Below are positions 23,778 through 43,496 of a stretch of 64,000 nt of DNA, in pieces. The DNA lies in the NCBI RefSeq assembly GCF_000972845.2, contig NC_040013.1:4392642-4456641 (forward strand). Direction: 5' to 3'. This DNA is from Larimichthys crocea. Lineage: Eukaryota > Chordata > Actinopteri > Sciaenidae. Below the pieces are notes generated by a model. It had not been told where the DNA came from and did not search any database. It saw only the letters and a program-made list of their open reading frames with translations. The translations under genes and the position numbers were made by a program. Within the stretch, counting starts at the first letter, position 1. Each line of letters opens with the position of its first letter.

Positions 23778-26700
23778 CGTCGCGTTGAACCGCTCAGATC
23801 CCAGTTTCTGCTTGAGCCCCACTGCTCTGATACACATATACAAACTATCTGTCAGTCTTTGGCTAAATCCCCAAGTCCTGATATGACCTGCTCCTTGGTG
23901 ATTTTTTTAGTATTGAATGTGACAAGACTAACTCTGTCAACAACAAACAGTGGCATTAACTCAGTACATCTAAACAGGCCATCACAAGCATCATTTCCAT
24001 GTGTATTACAATATAAATAAACACGCAGGGTTTGTAGATCTGAGCCCAGAAATTGGAGAATTAATGTCGTGGGTCTTTTTCCCGTCGGAGCACTCCATTC
24101 ACCGAGCTACCATTTGCAACTCCACTACATCCCAAACCAAAGGGAAAGCGTGTCCAGTACACACATTTGGCTGATTTGTTTCATTATTCTTTTGTGCCAT
24201 CGTGACATGATTCATTCGTATGTCATAGCTACCAAAAGTTTTTTTCGTAGCCACCATGTTTTATTAGTTTGAATAGGAAATTCTTTCTACTGTTTCTACG
24301 TCGTTCTGTCACCAAGTTATTATTTTTTTTTTGGTACTGGTCTGAAACCCAAAACAAACAAGTCAACACTCCAGATTTGCTCCCAAATATTCGTCAAGTT
24401 GCCAAGTTCGCTCACCACGTCTGTCATGATGTGTACAGTAAGGTTACGCTGTCAAAGAACTATAGTTAATTAGTTAATCCTCTCCAAATAGCGTATTACT
24501 TACATCACGGCTCACCTTCGTCCACACAAACACAGCGTACCAATATCAGTAGATCAAATTTTTAACTTCCAAGGCAGCCACAGGTTTACATTCATTTCTC
24601 AGCAGTAAGAAAGTCGACTTGAAACTGGCCTGACGTGAATTCCATCAGCGGACCTTTTGCCGTCTTTCATTAACCAGGCAGGAAAACTCAGTGTTCATAC
24701 TATCTGACACTAAAAGGGAAGGTTTGCCACGTCTTATGTGGATGTGCAGTCAGTGTTTCAAGTCACTTGAAGCAATAAATTCATCAGTGTGCACTTTATT
24801 ACCTTTATTGACCAACATATAGCTGTGAAACCTGTTTTTCTTCAGGCCCCCAGCGCTCTCGTTTAACACGTATAGCGAGAACTACAGCATGTCTTTCAGC
24901 TCGGAGAAGAAAATGGTTAAACTGCGGGAATGAATTTGCTCGGCAATGATCTGCAACTGTGATTAAGCATCCAGCCAGCTGACTTTTAGGTTCTGTAGTG
25001 GGTGTGGGGGAGGAGACGCTTGCACACAAATGCATCCTGGTACATGTAGCCGCAAACAGGCGAGCTTTCTCTCGCAATATAGCGCACACTGAGGAATGAA
25101 TGGCTTCAATTGACTACATTTACCATCAACACTGATTGGATATCAACTTAAAACATGGAAAATGTTCCCTTTTTAATGTCCTGGATCAGAGTTTCTCGCA
25201 TATAGAAACTTGCAACGGTTTAAAAACATCAACATCAGGTTTCAGCTGCGTTTCCTGACTAAGATGGATTACTTATCTCAAAGCCAGTTTCAAGTCTAGG
25301 CTGATTTTTTTCATTGCTTATTTAAATGCTCCGCAGTAATGTATGTCATTTTTTGTTTAAAGGGTCGTGACACTTCAACGTGGACACGAGGTGTGCGCAC
25401 ACGTTGGTCGGGTATCGTGGTTTCGGGAGTTAAACGGGAGGGAGGCGGGGGCTAATCATGCCAAAGTAACCAGTTATATTCATTTAAAGCTGTCTTGTAG
25501 ACAAGTTGCAGACTGGTCACCCTTTTGCACATGCGTGGACCACCTTTATAAAGCTCAGGACAAAAGCTTAGATATATATATGTATACGTGGCAGGGGCGT
25601 GATGGCGTGATGTAGCCTTGCCTCGTGGTCTGTGGCACCAAACCTGAGTGCTGCTCCCAGCTTCCCCCTCCCCACTAGATCCTGTTGTGTTGTTGCAGAT
25701 TGATCGCCCCGCTTTACCCTCCTGGATCTAGTTTCTGTCTGTAGACGTTTTTTTTTAATGATGTTTTGTACTGTACCTGATGATAAAAGAAGAATAATCA
25801 CTATAGCTGATTTATTTTTGTATAAATTAAGGCAATAGGATTTACAGTCTGATCACTGTAGTTTCTTTAGCTTGTCTGTCTCACTGATTGTAGATGGAAG
25901 GTTGCCTGATGGAGGTGAGGTGACCTTTTTGTCACGACTTTGGAACATTGTTCATTCTCGCAGGTATTTCTTTAAAAAGCTAGAGACTTTTTGTGACATC
26001 AAGGAAGTGTGTGTGCGTGTGTGTCTTTTTCTCACATGGGATGTCCAAAGAAGAGTATTTTTTCAGGTGTCAGTACCTCCGTAGTCATAAGCACTATAAC
26101 AGTTTATTTTTTTAATTTGGCTGACTGTAACTGATGTTTATGTAAGAAAGGAGAAAAAAAACAAAAAACTTATTATTTGGATGCTTCAGAGTTAATTTGG
26201 ATCTTAACGTTCTGTTTTTGTGCCATGTTTTGTTTTGTTTTTTTGCTCGCTGTGAAAGAATTAGACCCTCGCGGGGTCTAAAAATGGGAAAGACATTTTA
26301 ATCAACATGTAATGTTAAAACTGTTAAATCAAGCTCTCTCTCTCTCTAAAGTTAGTCAAGTCCATTGACTAGGCAGAGTTACTGATTTTTTTTGTTTTTG
26401 TTGATGAATTCTTGTATGAAATGTCTTCTCTCTCCTGTGATGCAGGAGAACACGGACTCTGAATTTGTGAAGCACTTGGTTTGCCCTTTTGATTGTCGTA
26501 CGGAAAGCGGTCGTTGATGACCGTCTCGAACATTGGAAATAGAAATGAACTCTGCTGTTTCTCTGCTACTATGCTTCAGTCACATGCTGCCAATTCTCTT
26601 CTTAGAGCAAACGGGTTGATCATAGCAGTTTTCCACTTGCATTGAAATTATGTTTTGATGACGGATTAAGCCGTTGAATCGGGACACGACGTGTATTGAT

Positions 26701-28005
26701 CCGCTGGATCACATTTATGTGTCGCTCCCACCTTATTTCCAATCACTAGGGTGCCACCACAATAACCTCCCATCTCCATACAGCAGTGTTAAGCTACTGT
26801 CGAGTGTCACTCTCTCAGGGCTCTGGGTAATGTCCTCTAGTAATGAGACACTTTGCTTATCTCTCTCTCTTTTTTTTCTACTTCACAACTTTTCTTTATT
26901 TTCTAATCCAGGGTTGTGTGTGAGGGCCATTCATTCAAAGTTATTCACCTCATGTCATACACGTCTAAATCACAAATCTGTACAATGTGGCACCATTTCA
27001 CGGTCAAGCCAATCAACGTCCAAAATTATGAGATCAGTGATCAGTCCCTGTCCTGTCATTCATCCAAAAGCAAGAACTAGCTCACTTCCAACAACCTGTT
27101 AGAAGATGTGAAACGTGCAAAATTCTGTATAAAAACGGTATTAGATCAGTTTCTAGTGAGGTAACATCAGCTTTTAAAATAACCCCATCTTTGCAGAGAT
27201 GGTCATCACAGGCTGTACGAGTGTCAGAGCATTATTAGGGGGGAAAAAACAGTCACTAACATTCATTTAAAAAATAAATAAAAATAAAAACAACTAACCA
27301 ATAATCTGTTTCACTTTCCCCTCATATTGTCTTCATAGCTATTGTTCAAGGCTATGGTGTAAACCACAAAGACGTTCAGAAGAACCCTAATGCCTTTCTT
27401 ATAGCATTAAGAAGAAATAAGATAATCAAGTATGTTTCTTGAACTCTCTGGCGTGCCAGACAGGAGACTGCTCAGGGGAATTTTACCGCTGCTCTGTGAT
27501 CAAAACCTTGTATCTTCAAAAACAAGCAGCTTTTCAGGACTTTAATAAAAAAAAATAAAAATTTAAAAACTGCCTTTATTTACAGGTAGATCATACACTT
27601 TTTGAAATTCAGTTGTTTTTGAACATGAACCTTGCAGGGTCACTGAAACTTGCCCCTACATATACAAAGGATCATGAAATCTCAAGGAAATGTGACTAAA
27701 TTGGAGCTATGAGGTTTTTCCACTCGGAGCAGCATTATGTACATGTCTAATGTATCACAGGAGTTAAAAACAAAAATGCACTTTTTATTTTTGTGAATTT
27801 AATTTGTATGTTTTTGTTTATTTTCTTTCAAGGGGGGCTCTTGAATAAAGATTGTAGGAGAATTTTTTTCTTTTCTTTTTTTTTTTTTTTGGTGATCTGT
27901 TTTGGGAAGAAAAACTACAAATGGTTCATTGTACAGCTATGTTTATCTTTGTCAAATGGAATAAAGTACAATTTAGATGAAAAATAAAGAATTTCAAACC
28001 TAAAT
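23778..28005 (+). other. ppp2r2a 3' UTR, long, with several poly(A) signals
   Basis: About 4.2 kb without any gene or obvious repeat element. AATAAA hexamers occur near 24016, 24773, 27960-27965 and 27983-27988, so short and long isoforms are possible. The terminal pair, followed by intergenic sequence, suggests the distal end. A T-rich stretch (27870-27890) precedes it. Transcription this far is inferred, not shown. Confidence 0.55.
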
Positions 28006-29220
28006 TATTCTGTGTAAAATTACTTTATGGTTTGTGTGTGTTTCAAATGTTTGTAGGTTACAAAACTAAATCGAACATGCTGGTTATGAAGTTTATTTTG
28101 GGTCTGTTTCAACAGCAGGACGGAGTCTAAGAATGTATTTATGTAAATCACTTCTTACAGCGACCCCACTGACCATGATGACTTCTCCAAGATGCAGATC
28201 TCAGGGGCAGAGACACCACTGCAATAACAACTATTCTATTTATCCTGTTGTAATATAAAATGTTTCTTTTAACATTATAACTCATTATTAGAATATGATA
28301 AGAATATAGTAAAGTTAATATATAAAAATAAATAAATAGGTTACTGCTGTAATTAAAAGTTTCTTGTTAACTTTTAACAAGATAAACAGAATACTGCTCT
28401 GATGTGATAAGTTTATATGTTGTGATAACATGAAAAAATATAGTTAGAATAGAAATATCTGATCAAGTTTAAGCAACAATCATAGACCATTGTTGTTGTA
28501 AAAGAGTGTTAACAATTACATAACACCATATGCTACCTGTTTGGCCAGGTGGCACATATCAAGTTTCAAGTCGGCTTTATTGTCAATACTGCAATATGTA
28601 CAAGGCATACAGAGAATTGAAATTATGTTTCTCTCTGTCCAAACAGTGTGAAGATGTAAAAATATATATAAAATAAAATATGAAATAATAAAATAAAAAT
28701 GAAAATGAAAATATGAAAAAAAATATATATACAATATATACAAGCTAAAAGACATCCGGGAATAGAAAAGTCTGGAGATATAAATAGTATGAACCGTATA
28801 AGCAGAATTATCAATATAAATATAAGTATGGCAGTATGATATAAATATAAATAAAGCAGTATGGTAGAATTATAAATTGACAGAATTTCAGTATGAACAG
28901 GTCTATAAAAATGAAATATGTAAACAGGTGTACATAGTGCAAATATAGTGGCCAATGAGCTCATGTAGAGTCATTTTAAATGTCAGTGTTTTGAAAATGC
29001 AAACATTTGACTTTATGTCAGATTGTTGTGTCTTATGCAAAGAAACCATGTTCAGTGCACTTAAAAAGAGCCACTTTGAATTGTGAAATAAAGCAGAAAA
29101 TGTGTTTAAAGTTATGGAGATTTGAGGTTTTGCTCCCTGTGTGTCAGTTTAAATATTTGTGCAACTGTAAAAACTGTAAAATAAATAAATAAAACTAAAA
29201 CACAGACTGCTCATCATCAC
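28006..29220. other. Intergenic region, ppp2r2a to bnip3l
   Basis: AT-rich, no gene recognised. From about 28555 the block CAAGTTTCAAGTCGGCTTTA matches a common fish repeat tail and is followed by AT-rich decayed sequence up to about 28960. Confidence 0.55.
28555..28640. repeat. Fish interspersed repeat (LINE-tail type)
   Basis: Contains GGCTTTATTGTCAATACTGC and ACAAGGCATACAGAGAATTG, a block seen in many fish repeats. A related fragment (AGGACATACAGAGAATTGAA) recurs near 34340. Confidence 0.55.
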
Positions 29221-29224
29221 TGAT

Positions 29225-29660
29225 CTGGAGTCTGCAGTCTGCCTCTTATCTGGTGGACAAACGCGGCGCATGCGCACACCGCGGTTTGTCTGCGTGTCAT
29301 GTTGATGAATGCTGGGGCTGGAGTCAACATGTCCACCGCTGCTGCTCCACGGAACAATAACGAAGAGCCCGGGCTGCACGGTACGTACGGCGGACACTCT
29401 CCCCCAGCGTTTCACGGTCACGAACTGTACTCTGGCTGTCCACAGCGAGTGTGCGTGTTCGTGGAAATATTCGGATTTTATTGTAAAAGTTACATCTGGT
29501 ACGGCGTTTCCTCTTCTCCTGGGAAGGGCGGAGGGGGGGGGGTGATGTTTGACGTCACGGCCCGGCTTAGCCAATCGCGTTGTGATTAACGTTTGATTGA
29601 TGAGGTTTGGCAGCCAATCAGGTGCACGAGTCGGGCGTTGGGCGGGCTCTAGCCAAAATG
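29225..29660 (+). promoter_or_regulatory. bnip3l CpG-rich promoter/first exon region
   Basis: GC-rich island around exon 1. A GCGTG core (29291-29295) just upstream of the ATG fits the minimal hypoxia-response motif RCGTG, which is relevant because mammalian BNIP3L is HIF-induced; a five-base match is weak evidence. Two CCAAT boxes, at about 29570 and 29612, lie in intron 1 and may belong to an alternative start. Confidence 0.45.
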
Positions 29661-32185
29661 AAAACAAGTTTAGGGACAAAAGGCGAAATAAATGTTGTTT
29701 TTTAAATCCGATATTTAAAAAAATATATAATAATAATAGGGCCGCGTTTCTCTCACTCACTGTGTAGCCGGGTTGCAATTCTATTCGACAGGCAACAGTT
29801 TTAAGTAAATATGCATTAGATTAGAAGACAATAATAGGATATTAGCTCAAGTCACTGCAGACTAAAGATTAAAACCAAGTAAAAGTTGAGTTCATGCTTG
29901 AATCTGCAAACAGCTTGAAAGCTTAGGGGCTGAAAAACTGTGTATGTGACAACCTCACAGCTGGAACAGCGACATGTCTGGGCAAACTGTCTCTCACTGC
30001 GCTCCACAGTTATGCAATCCGTCTCATGAGAGCTGCATTGATGAGCAACTCGTCTGCAAACGTGCATTTGGGTTTGTGCAAACGTGCATCGTCGAAATGT
30101 TATTTTCTGCACAAAAAAGGGTGTGCGCGTCTATTATAAGGTTTATATTCTGTGCTCACCAAAGAGATTACATAACCACCGCCTGTGTGCAAAAAAAAAA
30201 AAAAAGTGCAAGCTGTTTGTGGGGCAGTGGCACAAAGAAATGCGTGCTATAACGGATGCAGCGCACTGCCAGTTCGTTTGAATGCACCGTGTCAGTGGTG
30301 CAAGCAAATGTAGGTCAGCTGTTTGGATTAAAAAGGAGACAGAGGGTGTGTTTCTATGTGGTGTAATTTCCATTTCCTTCCTTCCTTCCCTCCTTTCACT
30401 TGACCTTTATGTTGCCAAGGCTCTTGGGTAGAGCTGGAGCTAAATGGAAACAGGGGGGCACAAGGTGTGCAGACCAACCCGCTAATGGCACCCGCTGCAG
30501 ACCAAATAAACGCCAATGCTGGCCCGAGTGAAACTCAGCAGACCTTGGATGTGGTGCCTGAGAGTGATGAAACCCTGAATGGAGGGCTCGAGCATGTGCC
30601 GTCATCCTCCTCAATCCACAATGGAGACATGGAGAAGATCCTCCTGGATGCACAGCATGAATCCAGCCCGAGTAGCTCCTCCTGTGATAGGTAGAAATAA
30701 AGACCACTGTATGCTATTTAAAGCTCATACTAGTGTTTAATGTTACAGGATTTTCATTCCAGTATGTTAACTCCTCAGTCCTCACAGGCCACCGAGTCCA
30801 GATCAGGACGAGGGTCAGATAACTTTTGATGTGGAGATGCCGAGCCCAAGAGGTAGTCAGGTAAACAAACAACTGAGTTTAATTTAAGTTCAAGCCTTTT
30901 TCTAGTGTTCATTTAAACTTAAAATCTAACTGCTTTACCTGCACATTTTGCAGTCAGACGAAGACAGTCAAGAGCAGGACAGAGACGATGACATCCTGCT
31001 CAACAAAGAAGTAGACTGGGTCGCTGATTGGTCCAGCAGACCGGAAAACATTCCACCAAAGTACGCAAACTCTCACCTCCAGAATCATTCACTAATAGCC
31101 GTTCAGGATATTTAAATAATTTAGGATTAATCGGCTGATTGATTATCTATCTCAGGGAGTTCCACTTCAGGCACCCTCGACGTTCAGTATCCCTCAGTAT
31201 GAGAAAGAGTGGCGTCATGAAGAAAGGTGGCATCTTCTCTGCTGAATTCCTCAAAGTCTTCATCCCTTCCTTACTCATCTCACACATCCTCGCTCTTGGA
31301 CTCGGGTAAGTGTGCAGGGACATAATGCTCGGCTTGGTTTTGATAAAAGATGAATTTTCTCAATCGGTTTCTCTCCTGTGCCAGTTTGGTGTATTAGTGA
31401 TGGGCTGCAACAACATGGGCTGTGTCATTGTCAGTTGCTATTTTGGTGTCCAAGATGACTGCAATTTATGTTTCTAAAGGCTGTCTGCTCAGACGTGGGC
31501 TTCATGTATAAAAAATCATTTTAGCAGCTCTATGGCACACTCTACAACTGATCAGTGAATGTTTTCTCTGCACGCTGAAGGTTCAGGAATAGGGTAGAAC
31601 CAGCGACTGCAGGAGGAGCCATAAACATGCACACGCTGTAATGTTATTACAACACAGGATATTTACCCTCGGTAAATATCAGCTGGGAAGCAGCATATGA
31701 AATGAAAAGATGTTTCAGGATGTTACTGGTGTTTCCACCCTTACTTAAAATGAGCATTTTACAGGCAGGTCAACTCTGTTTGTGAAATGAAGCCTCGCTT
31801 TAGTCGGTTTCTTCACTAGGGCTGTCACAGTATCACATTTCCCCTCAACGTTATCATGGCCGAAAGAATTCATGAAAACGATACTATAAGACAAATTCAT
31901 CTTTGACCTTTTATTGTGTGTTTTTGTCTATTTTTGTCCTTTCACGTTCACCTATTACATTCCAGAGAGAACTGGCCTGGATGTTAATAAAATCAATCGT
32001 TACGGTTTAAAAGCTTTGTGTCACTGCTACATCATCTGTGTCAACATTGCCATTTTTCACTTTTTCCAAAATGTTCATACACGTTATGTTATTTCTTTTA
32101 TCTGGTTTGATTTCATGCATTATCTTTTTTTTTTAGGGTGTACATTGGGAAGAGAATTGCCACAGCCTCCACCAGCTCTTACTGA
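29329..32185 (+). CDS. bnip3l: BNIP3L/NIX, outer-mitochondrial-membrane mitophagy receptor
   Basis: Six exons: 29329-29380, 30420-30690, 30788-30860, 30954-31060, 31156-31305, 32137-32185, giving 702 nt and 233 residues (human 219). Exon 1 codes [17 protein letters not shown]. The first codons of exon 2 give SWVELELNG, the LC3-interacting WVEL motif that recruits autophagosomes. Next come [20 protein letters not shown], a serine/acid-rich stretch, [20 protein letters not shown] and [10 protein letters not shown]. The C-terminal anchor [20 protein letters not shown] continues to VYIGKRI with the glycine-zipper spacing used for dimerisation. An in-frame ATG 30 bases upstream (29299) would add ten residues; the inner start is preferred by likeness to the vertebrate N terminus. 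Close paralogue BNIP3 is the only alternative, but [10 protein letters not shown] and the gene's place between ppp2r2a and dpysl2 support BNIP3L. Confidence 0.95.
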
Positions 32186-33700
32186 ATAGAAGATGAAGCA
32201 GTGCCTGGATGTTCTCCTGTCTCTAAGTCTCCTGAACCATCCTCCTGTAGTCAAGCTGTCTCTCTGCATCTTATCGTACGCCACGTTTTCTCTTAACAAT
32301 CCGCATTAAATCCTTTCACATTGTAGATGTAGTTATACAGAGTTTTACACATGATGTAATGTGGTTGCATTCCATCACATTTTTGACACAGGACAACATT
32401 GTACCCAGCAGCTGTCACCAACTTGAATCCAGTAGATAACACACCCTGTTAGAGCTGGAAAATGTTCTGTTCAGCTCGGTAATATACAGCAAGGATTTAA
32501 TGTCTGGTGGCTTCGGGGTTGAAGTTTCTCTACTTTTTTCAATGTTATGTCATGAGAAATCTGGCCTTCTCTAAAGCTGCGGAAGCAGAGTATACAAACC
32601 AAAAATATTTGCCATTATCTACAAGACAAACAAATCGAATTGGCTCTGGGAACAGAAAGGACTTTTATCGCCTTAATTTTTTTAGCTAAACATTCAAGGT
32701 GCAGTTATTGGGGCGGGGGGGAACAAACAATGCTGCACGGTGGGATTTGTTTTTAAATTCCACTTTTCTTTTCTTTTTTTTTTAAGAATCTAAGTTACAG
32801 TGTCACGTTGGCTCCCGAGGGGTTTCTCTGAAACGCTTTGTTTTTATGAAGGTTGGAAAAGCTTAAACATTAATCTAGTATGTAGCTGCAAAACTTTTAC
32901 AAAGTGGTGGTTTGAGTACCTATGATAGATGAAACTAGGCTGGATGGCAATTCACCAGGCTATATGCTATTTTGATTTCTTTTTGCCTACATATCGTCTT
33001 CTTTAACATAACATAGCAGCAACGGCAAAGTGCCAAATTTGTATCTTTCACCACTGCACATTGGTGATTTATCTTTAGACTGTTTTTGTTTATTTTATGA
33101 TATGTTTAGGTATTTAAAGATGTAGATGTGAAAAATAAGCTGTGATCTGCCCCACGTACACCCTTTTTGACATTGTATAATTTGATATTAATGCATATTA
33201 TATCATTGTTATTATATAAGCATTGTGGCGTTGTACGTAATGTGTTTTTGCTGTCGTTAAATGCTGACGCGTCAGTGGCACAATCCACCACAGTGGAAGC
33301 TATTTCCAGGGGCCTCATTTAAGAGTTTTATCTGACTTTTATCTAGGATACACTGTGCAATCATTTCACATAATATGATTCAATAAACAGTGTATAGTGT
33401 GTGTAGAACTTCCAGAGAAACCAGAGGAGCATTTACTGAAGAAAATGCATGTGATTCCTGTATATTGATGCCAATCGGACGACTGGATGATTCTTCTGTC
33501 AGTGTTTGTAAATGACATTACAGAGTCACATGACCATAATGTACAGTGTTGGCTGCGCTGGTTTTAAAGCACTCAACTCGCATTCAGGCTTTAATGCATT
33601 CTATAACTCATACTAACTGTCATCATAACAGGCTTATGTACAGTTGATCAGTGTGCAATACAGAGCATTTTGGAATTTGAATAAAGTTTGTACTGTATAC
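32186..33700 (+). other. bnip3l 3' UTR
   Basis: Unique AT-rich sequence after the TGA at 32183-32185. Canonical AATAAA at 33680-33685, with a second near 33730. No repeats recognised. Confidence 0.65.
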
Positions 33701-34062
33701 AGTGGCTGAGATATAAATACAAAGGGTGTGAATAAAGCTCCAAAGATCTCAATGCATTATTTAAGTCATAATACCTAATAAAATGCACATATCATCATTG
33801 TGGGCTTCTGCACAGCTGATTTAGTGAGCAGCAGAGAGCATCGTAAAATCTAAATACAGAGCAAAGAGGCATATAGTTCATCTTTTAATGCACCTTCTTC
33901 CCTTTGAATATAAGTAAGAATTAAACTCTTCTTCCAACTTAATATCTCTTAACTTCTGTAATAACCTATCTACAGCTTGTTAACATAATATGATCCTAAA
34001 TAAATGCTAAGTTACTTACTAAGTTGTGAAGCTATCCAGGAAAGGAACTGATTTGTTTATTC

Positions 34063-34093
<31 letters not shown>

Positions 34094-34744
34094 TCTGGAG
34101 CTGCCCAGTTCATCCACACTGGGTTACTGAGCAGCTCCTCAGTTTGGGTTTAAGGCTGAGTTGAGGCAAATGCTGATGCCCTACAAAGCATCTTCTTTTT
34201 GAGATTTGCACATGGTCCTTTCAGCTATGAAGAACAGATAATATGTTCACGTTAAATTGAAATTCAGAGGCTCCTGAACACTTTCTTCCCTCCTGACCTC
34301 ACCATTGACCTTTGACTTCAGCAATTTCTCCCCAACATACAGGACATACAGAGAATTGAAGTTTCTCTCATATCTCTGATGCAAAACAAGCAAAAAAACA
34401 AAAACAAACATGAAATATGAAATATATACAAGTGTAAAGAGAGAGAAAAAGAAGTACGGCTGTGAAGAAGCTGTAGCTTCCCTGCTCTAACTATGCTGGA
34501 TACACTGAGATAGCAGCTCACTGCAGGTGATCGACCAGAATCACACAACGATGTCTTCAAGTCCACAAGCACATCCAATGCTTACAACTGTGCAATGCAT
34601 TAGTGGTTCTGTGTAAACAACACAATAAACAAGAGATACAGAGCAAATATTTTGATATTAACGTGTGTAAATATAGCAATATGGAAAGGTATAAACAGTG
34701 TAAAGAAGTGTGCAGAACTGTATTAATTAGTGACCTGTTGACAC
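33701..34744. other. Intergenic region, bnip3l to dpysl2
   Basis: No gene seen. Contains a (TC)n/(AC)n run near 34060-34090 and a degraded repeat fragment near 34335-34440 related to 28555-28640. Confidence 0.5.
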
Positions 34745-35252
34745 CGAGCGCACAGGCTTCGACCCAAACGACAACAACAGGACCTGGATGTGTTCAAAGA
34801 GGGGGAAAGATATCAGCTCTCCTTCATCGTATTAATTTGTCCAGTCATGTCTAGACACAGGCAATTTATCTACACACTCACACATTAAAAAAGACAGTAG
34901 TCATTCATTAACATTGTTGGTTTTTTGAACATTTTAAACAGGATTAGGGCTGCAACAATTAGTCGACTAATCAGTCAATATGAAGTATTATATTAAAGTC
35001 ATTTTGAATGCAAAAAAGGCAGAAAATAACCTTTTAGTCTCTCAAATATTCCTGTCATTAAACTGAATATTTTTGGGTGGCTTTTACAGAATATGTCAGA
35101 GATGGAATATATACCTATATTACAAATTTTGTAACACAGGGTTGGCCATGACAAACTAAGCACTGGCTCTACACCGGGCCATTCATGTTTTTCATTCTCC
35201 TTCATGCTGGTGAGGACTTGTGAGGTGATGGGGTTGCAATCCGCAACTATAC
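34745..35252 (+). repeat. 0.5-kb direct repeat, copy 1 (upstream of dpysl2 exon 1)
   Basis: Begins CGAGCGCACAGGCTTCGACC and ends GCAATCCGCAACTATAC. It aligns along its whole length with 37103-37620 in the same orientation, with few substitutions and small indels. It includes the 5' portion of a hAT-like element (GGGCTGCAACAATTAGTCGA). Confidence 0.88.
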
Positions 35253-35375
35253 ACACATTAAAAAAGACAGTAGTCATTCATTAACATTGTTGTTTTATTG
35301 AACATTTTAAACAGGATCAGAGCTGCAGAACTGTATTAATTAGTAAACCTGTTGATGTGACACAGTGAACAGGGG
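35253..35375 (+). repeat. Partial third copy of the direct repeat, rearranged
   Basis: CACACATTAAAAAAGACAGT onward repeats an inner part of copy 1 (from about 34880) up to the GAGCTGCA motif. It then jumps to a segment resembling 34711-34740 (GAACTGTATTAATTAGT). This indicates local patchwork duplication. Confidence 0.75.
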
Positions 35376-35379
35376 ATGC

Positions 35380-35782
35380 TCAGCCTGTTTCCTGCTCTCT
35401 GGTGCTGATGCTGATGACAGCACATCATCAAAAAAAGAAACATGGAGCTGAAGCTGAGCAGGGCGGGGCAGTGCGCATGCGCGGTTCCTCTTTGTGGCCG
35501 TTGTCTTTAAAAAAAAAAAAAAAAAAAAGGTTCCTCGTCTGGTCCTCGGAGACCTTTTTTTTTCTTCTTCTTCTTCTTGGAGGAAAAGGACCGTCAGGAC
35601 GAAGATATATAACCGCTCGTTTGCTCGTTTGGAAGTTTAACATTTCACACTTGTATTAGACGAGCTAACGGACTAAAGGGGCGTCGACTGGCCGGTTACC
35701 GAGCAGCAGCAGCAGCAGCATCCGTTCATCCGTTCATCGGAAGCTAACCGACCGTTGGCCAAAGAGAAGAGGCTCCTCAAAA
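35380..35782 (+). promoter_or_regulatory. dpysl2 promoter and 5' UTR
   Basis: CpG-bearing sequence with a long poly-A run (35508-35528), a CTTCTTCTT run, GATATATAACC near 35600 as a possible TATA-like element, and a (CAG)n run at about 35703-35719. The ATG follows a CTCAAAA context. The transcription start is not determined. Confidence 0.5.
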
Positions 35783-43496
<7,714 letters not shown>

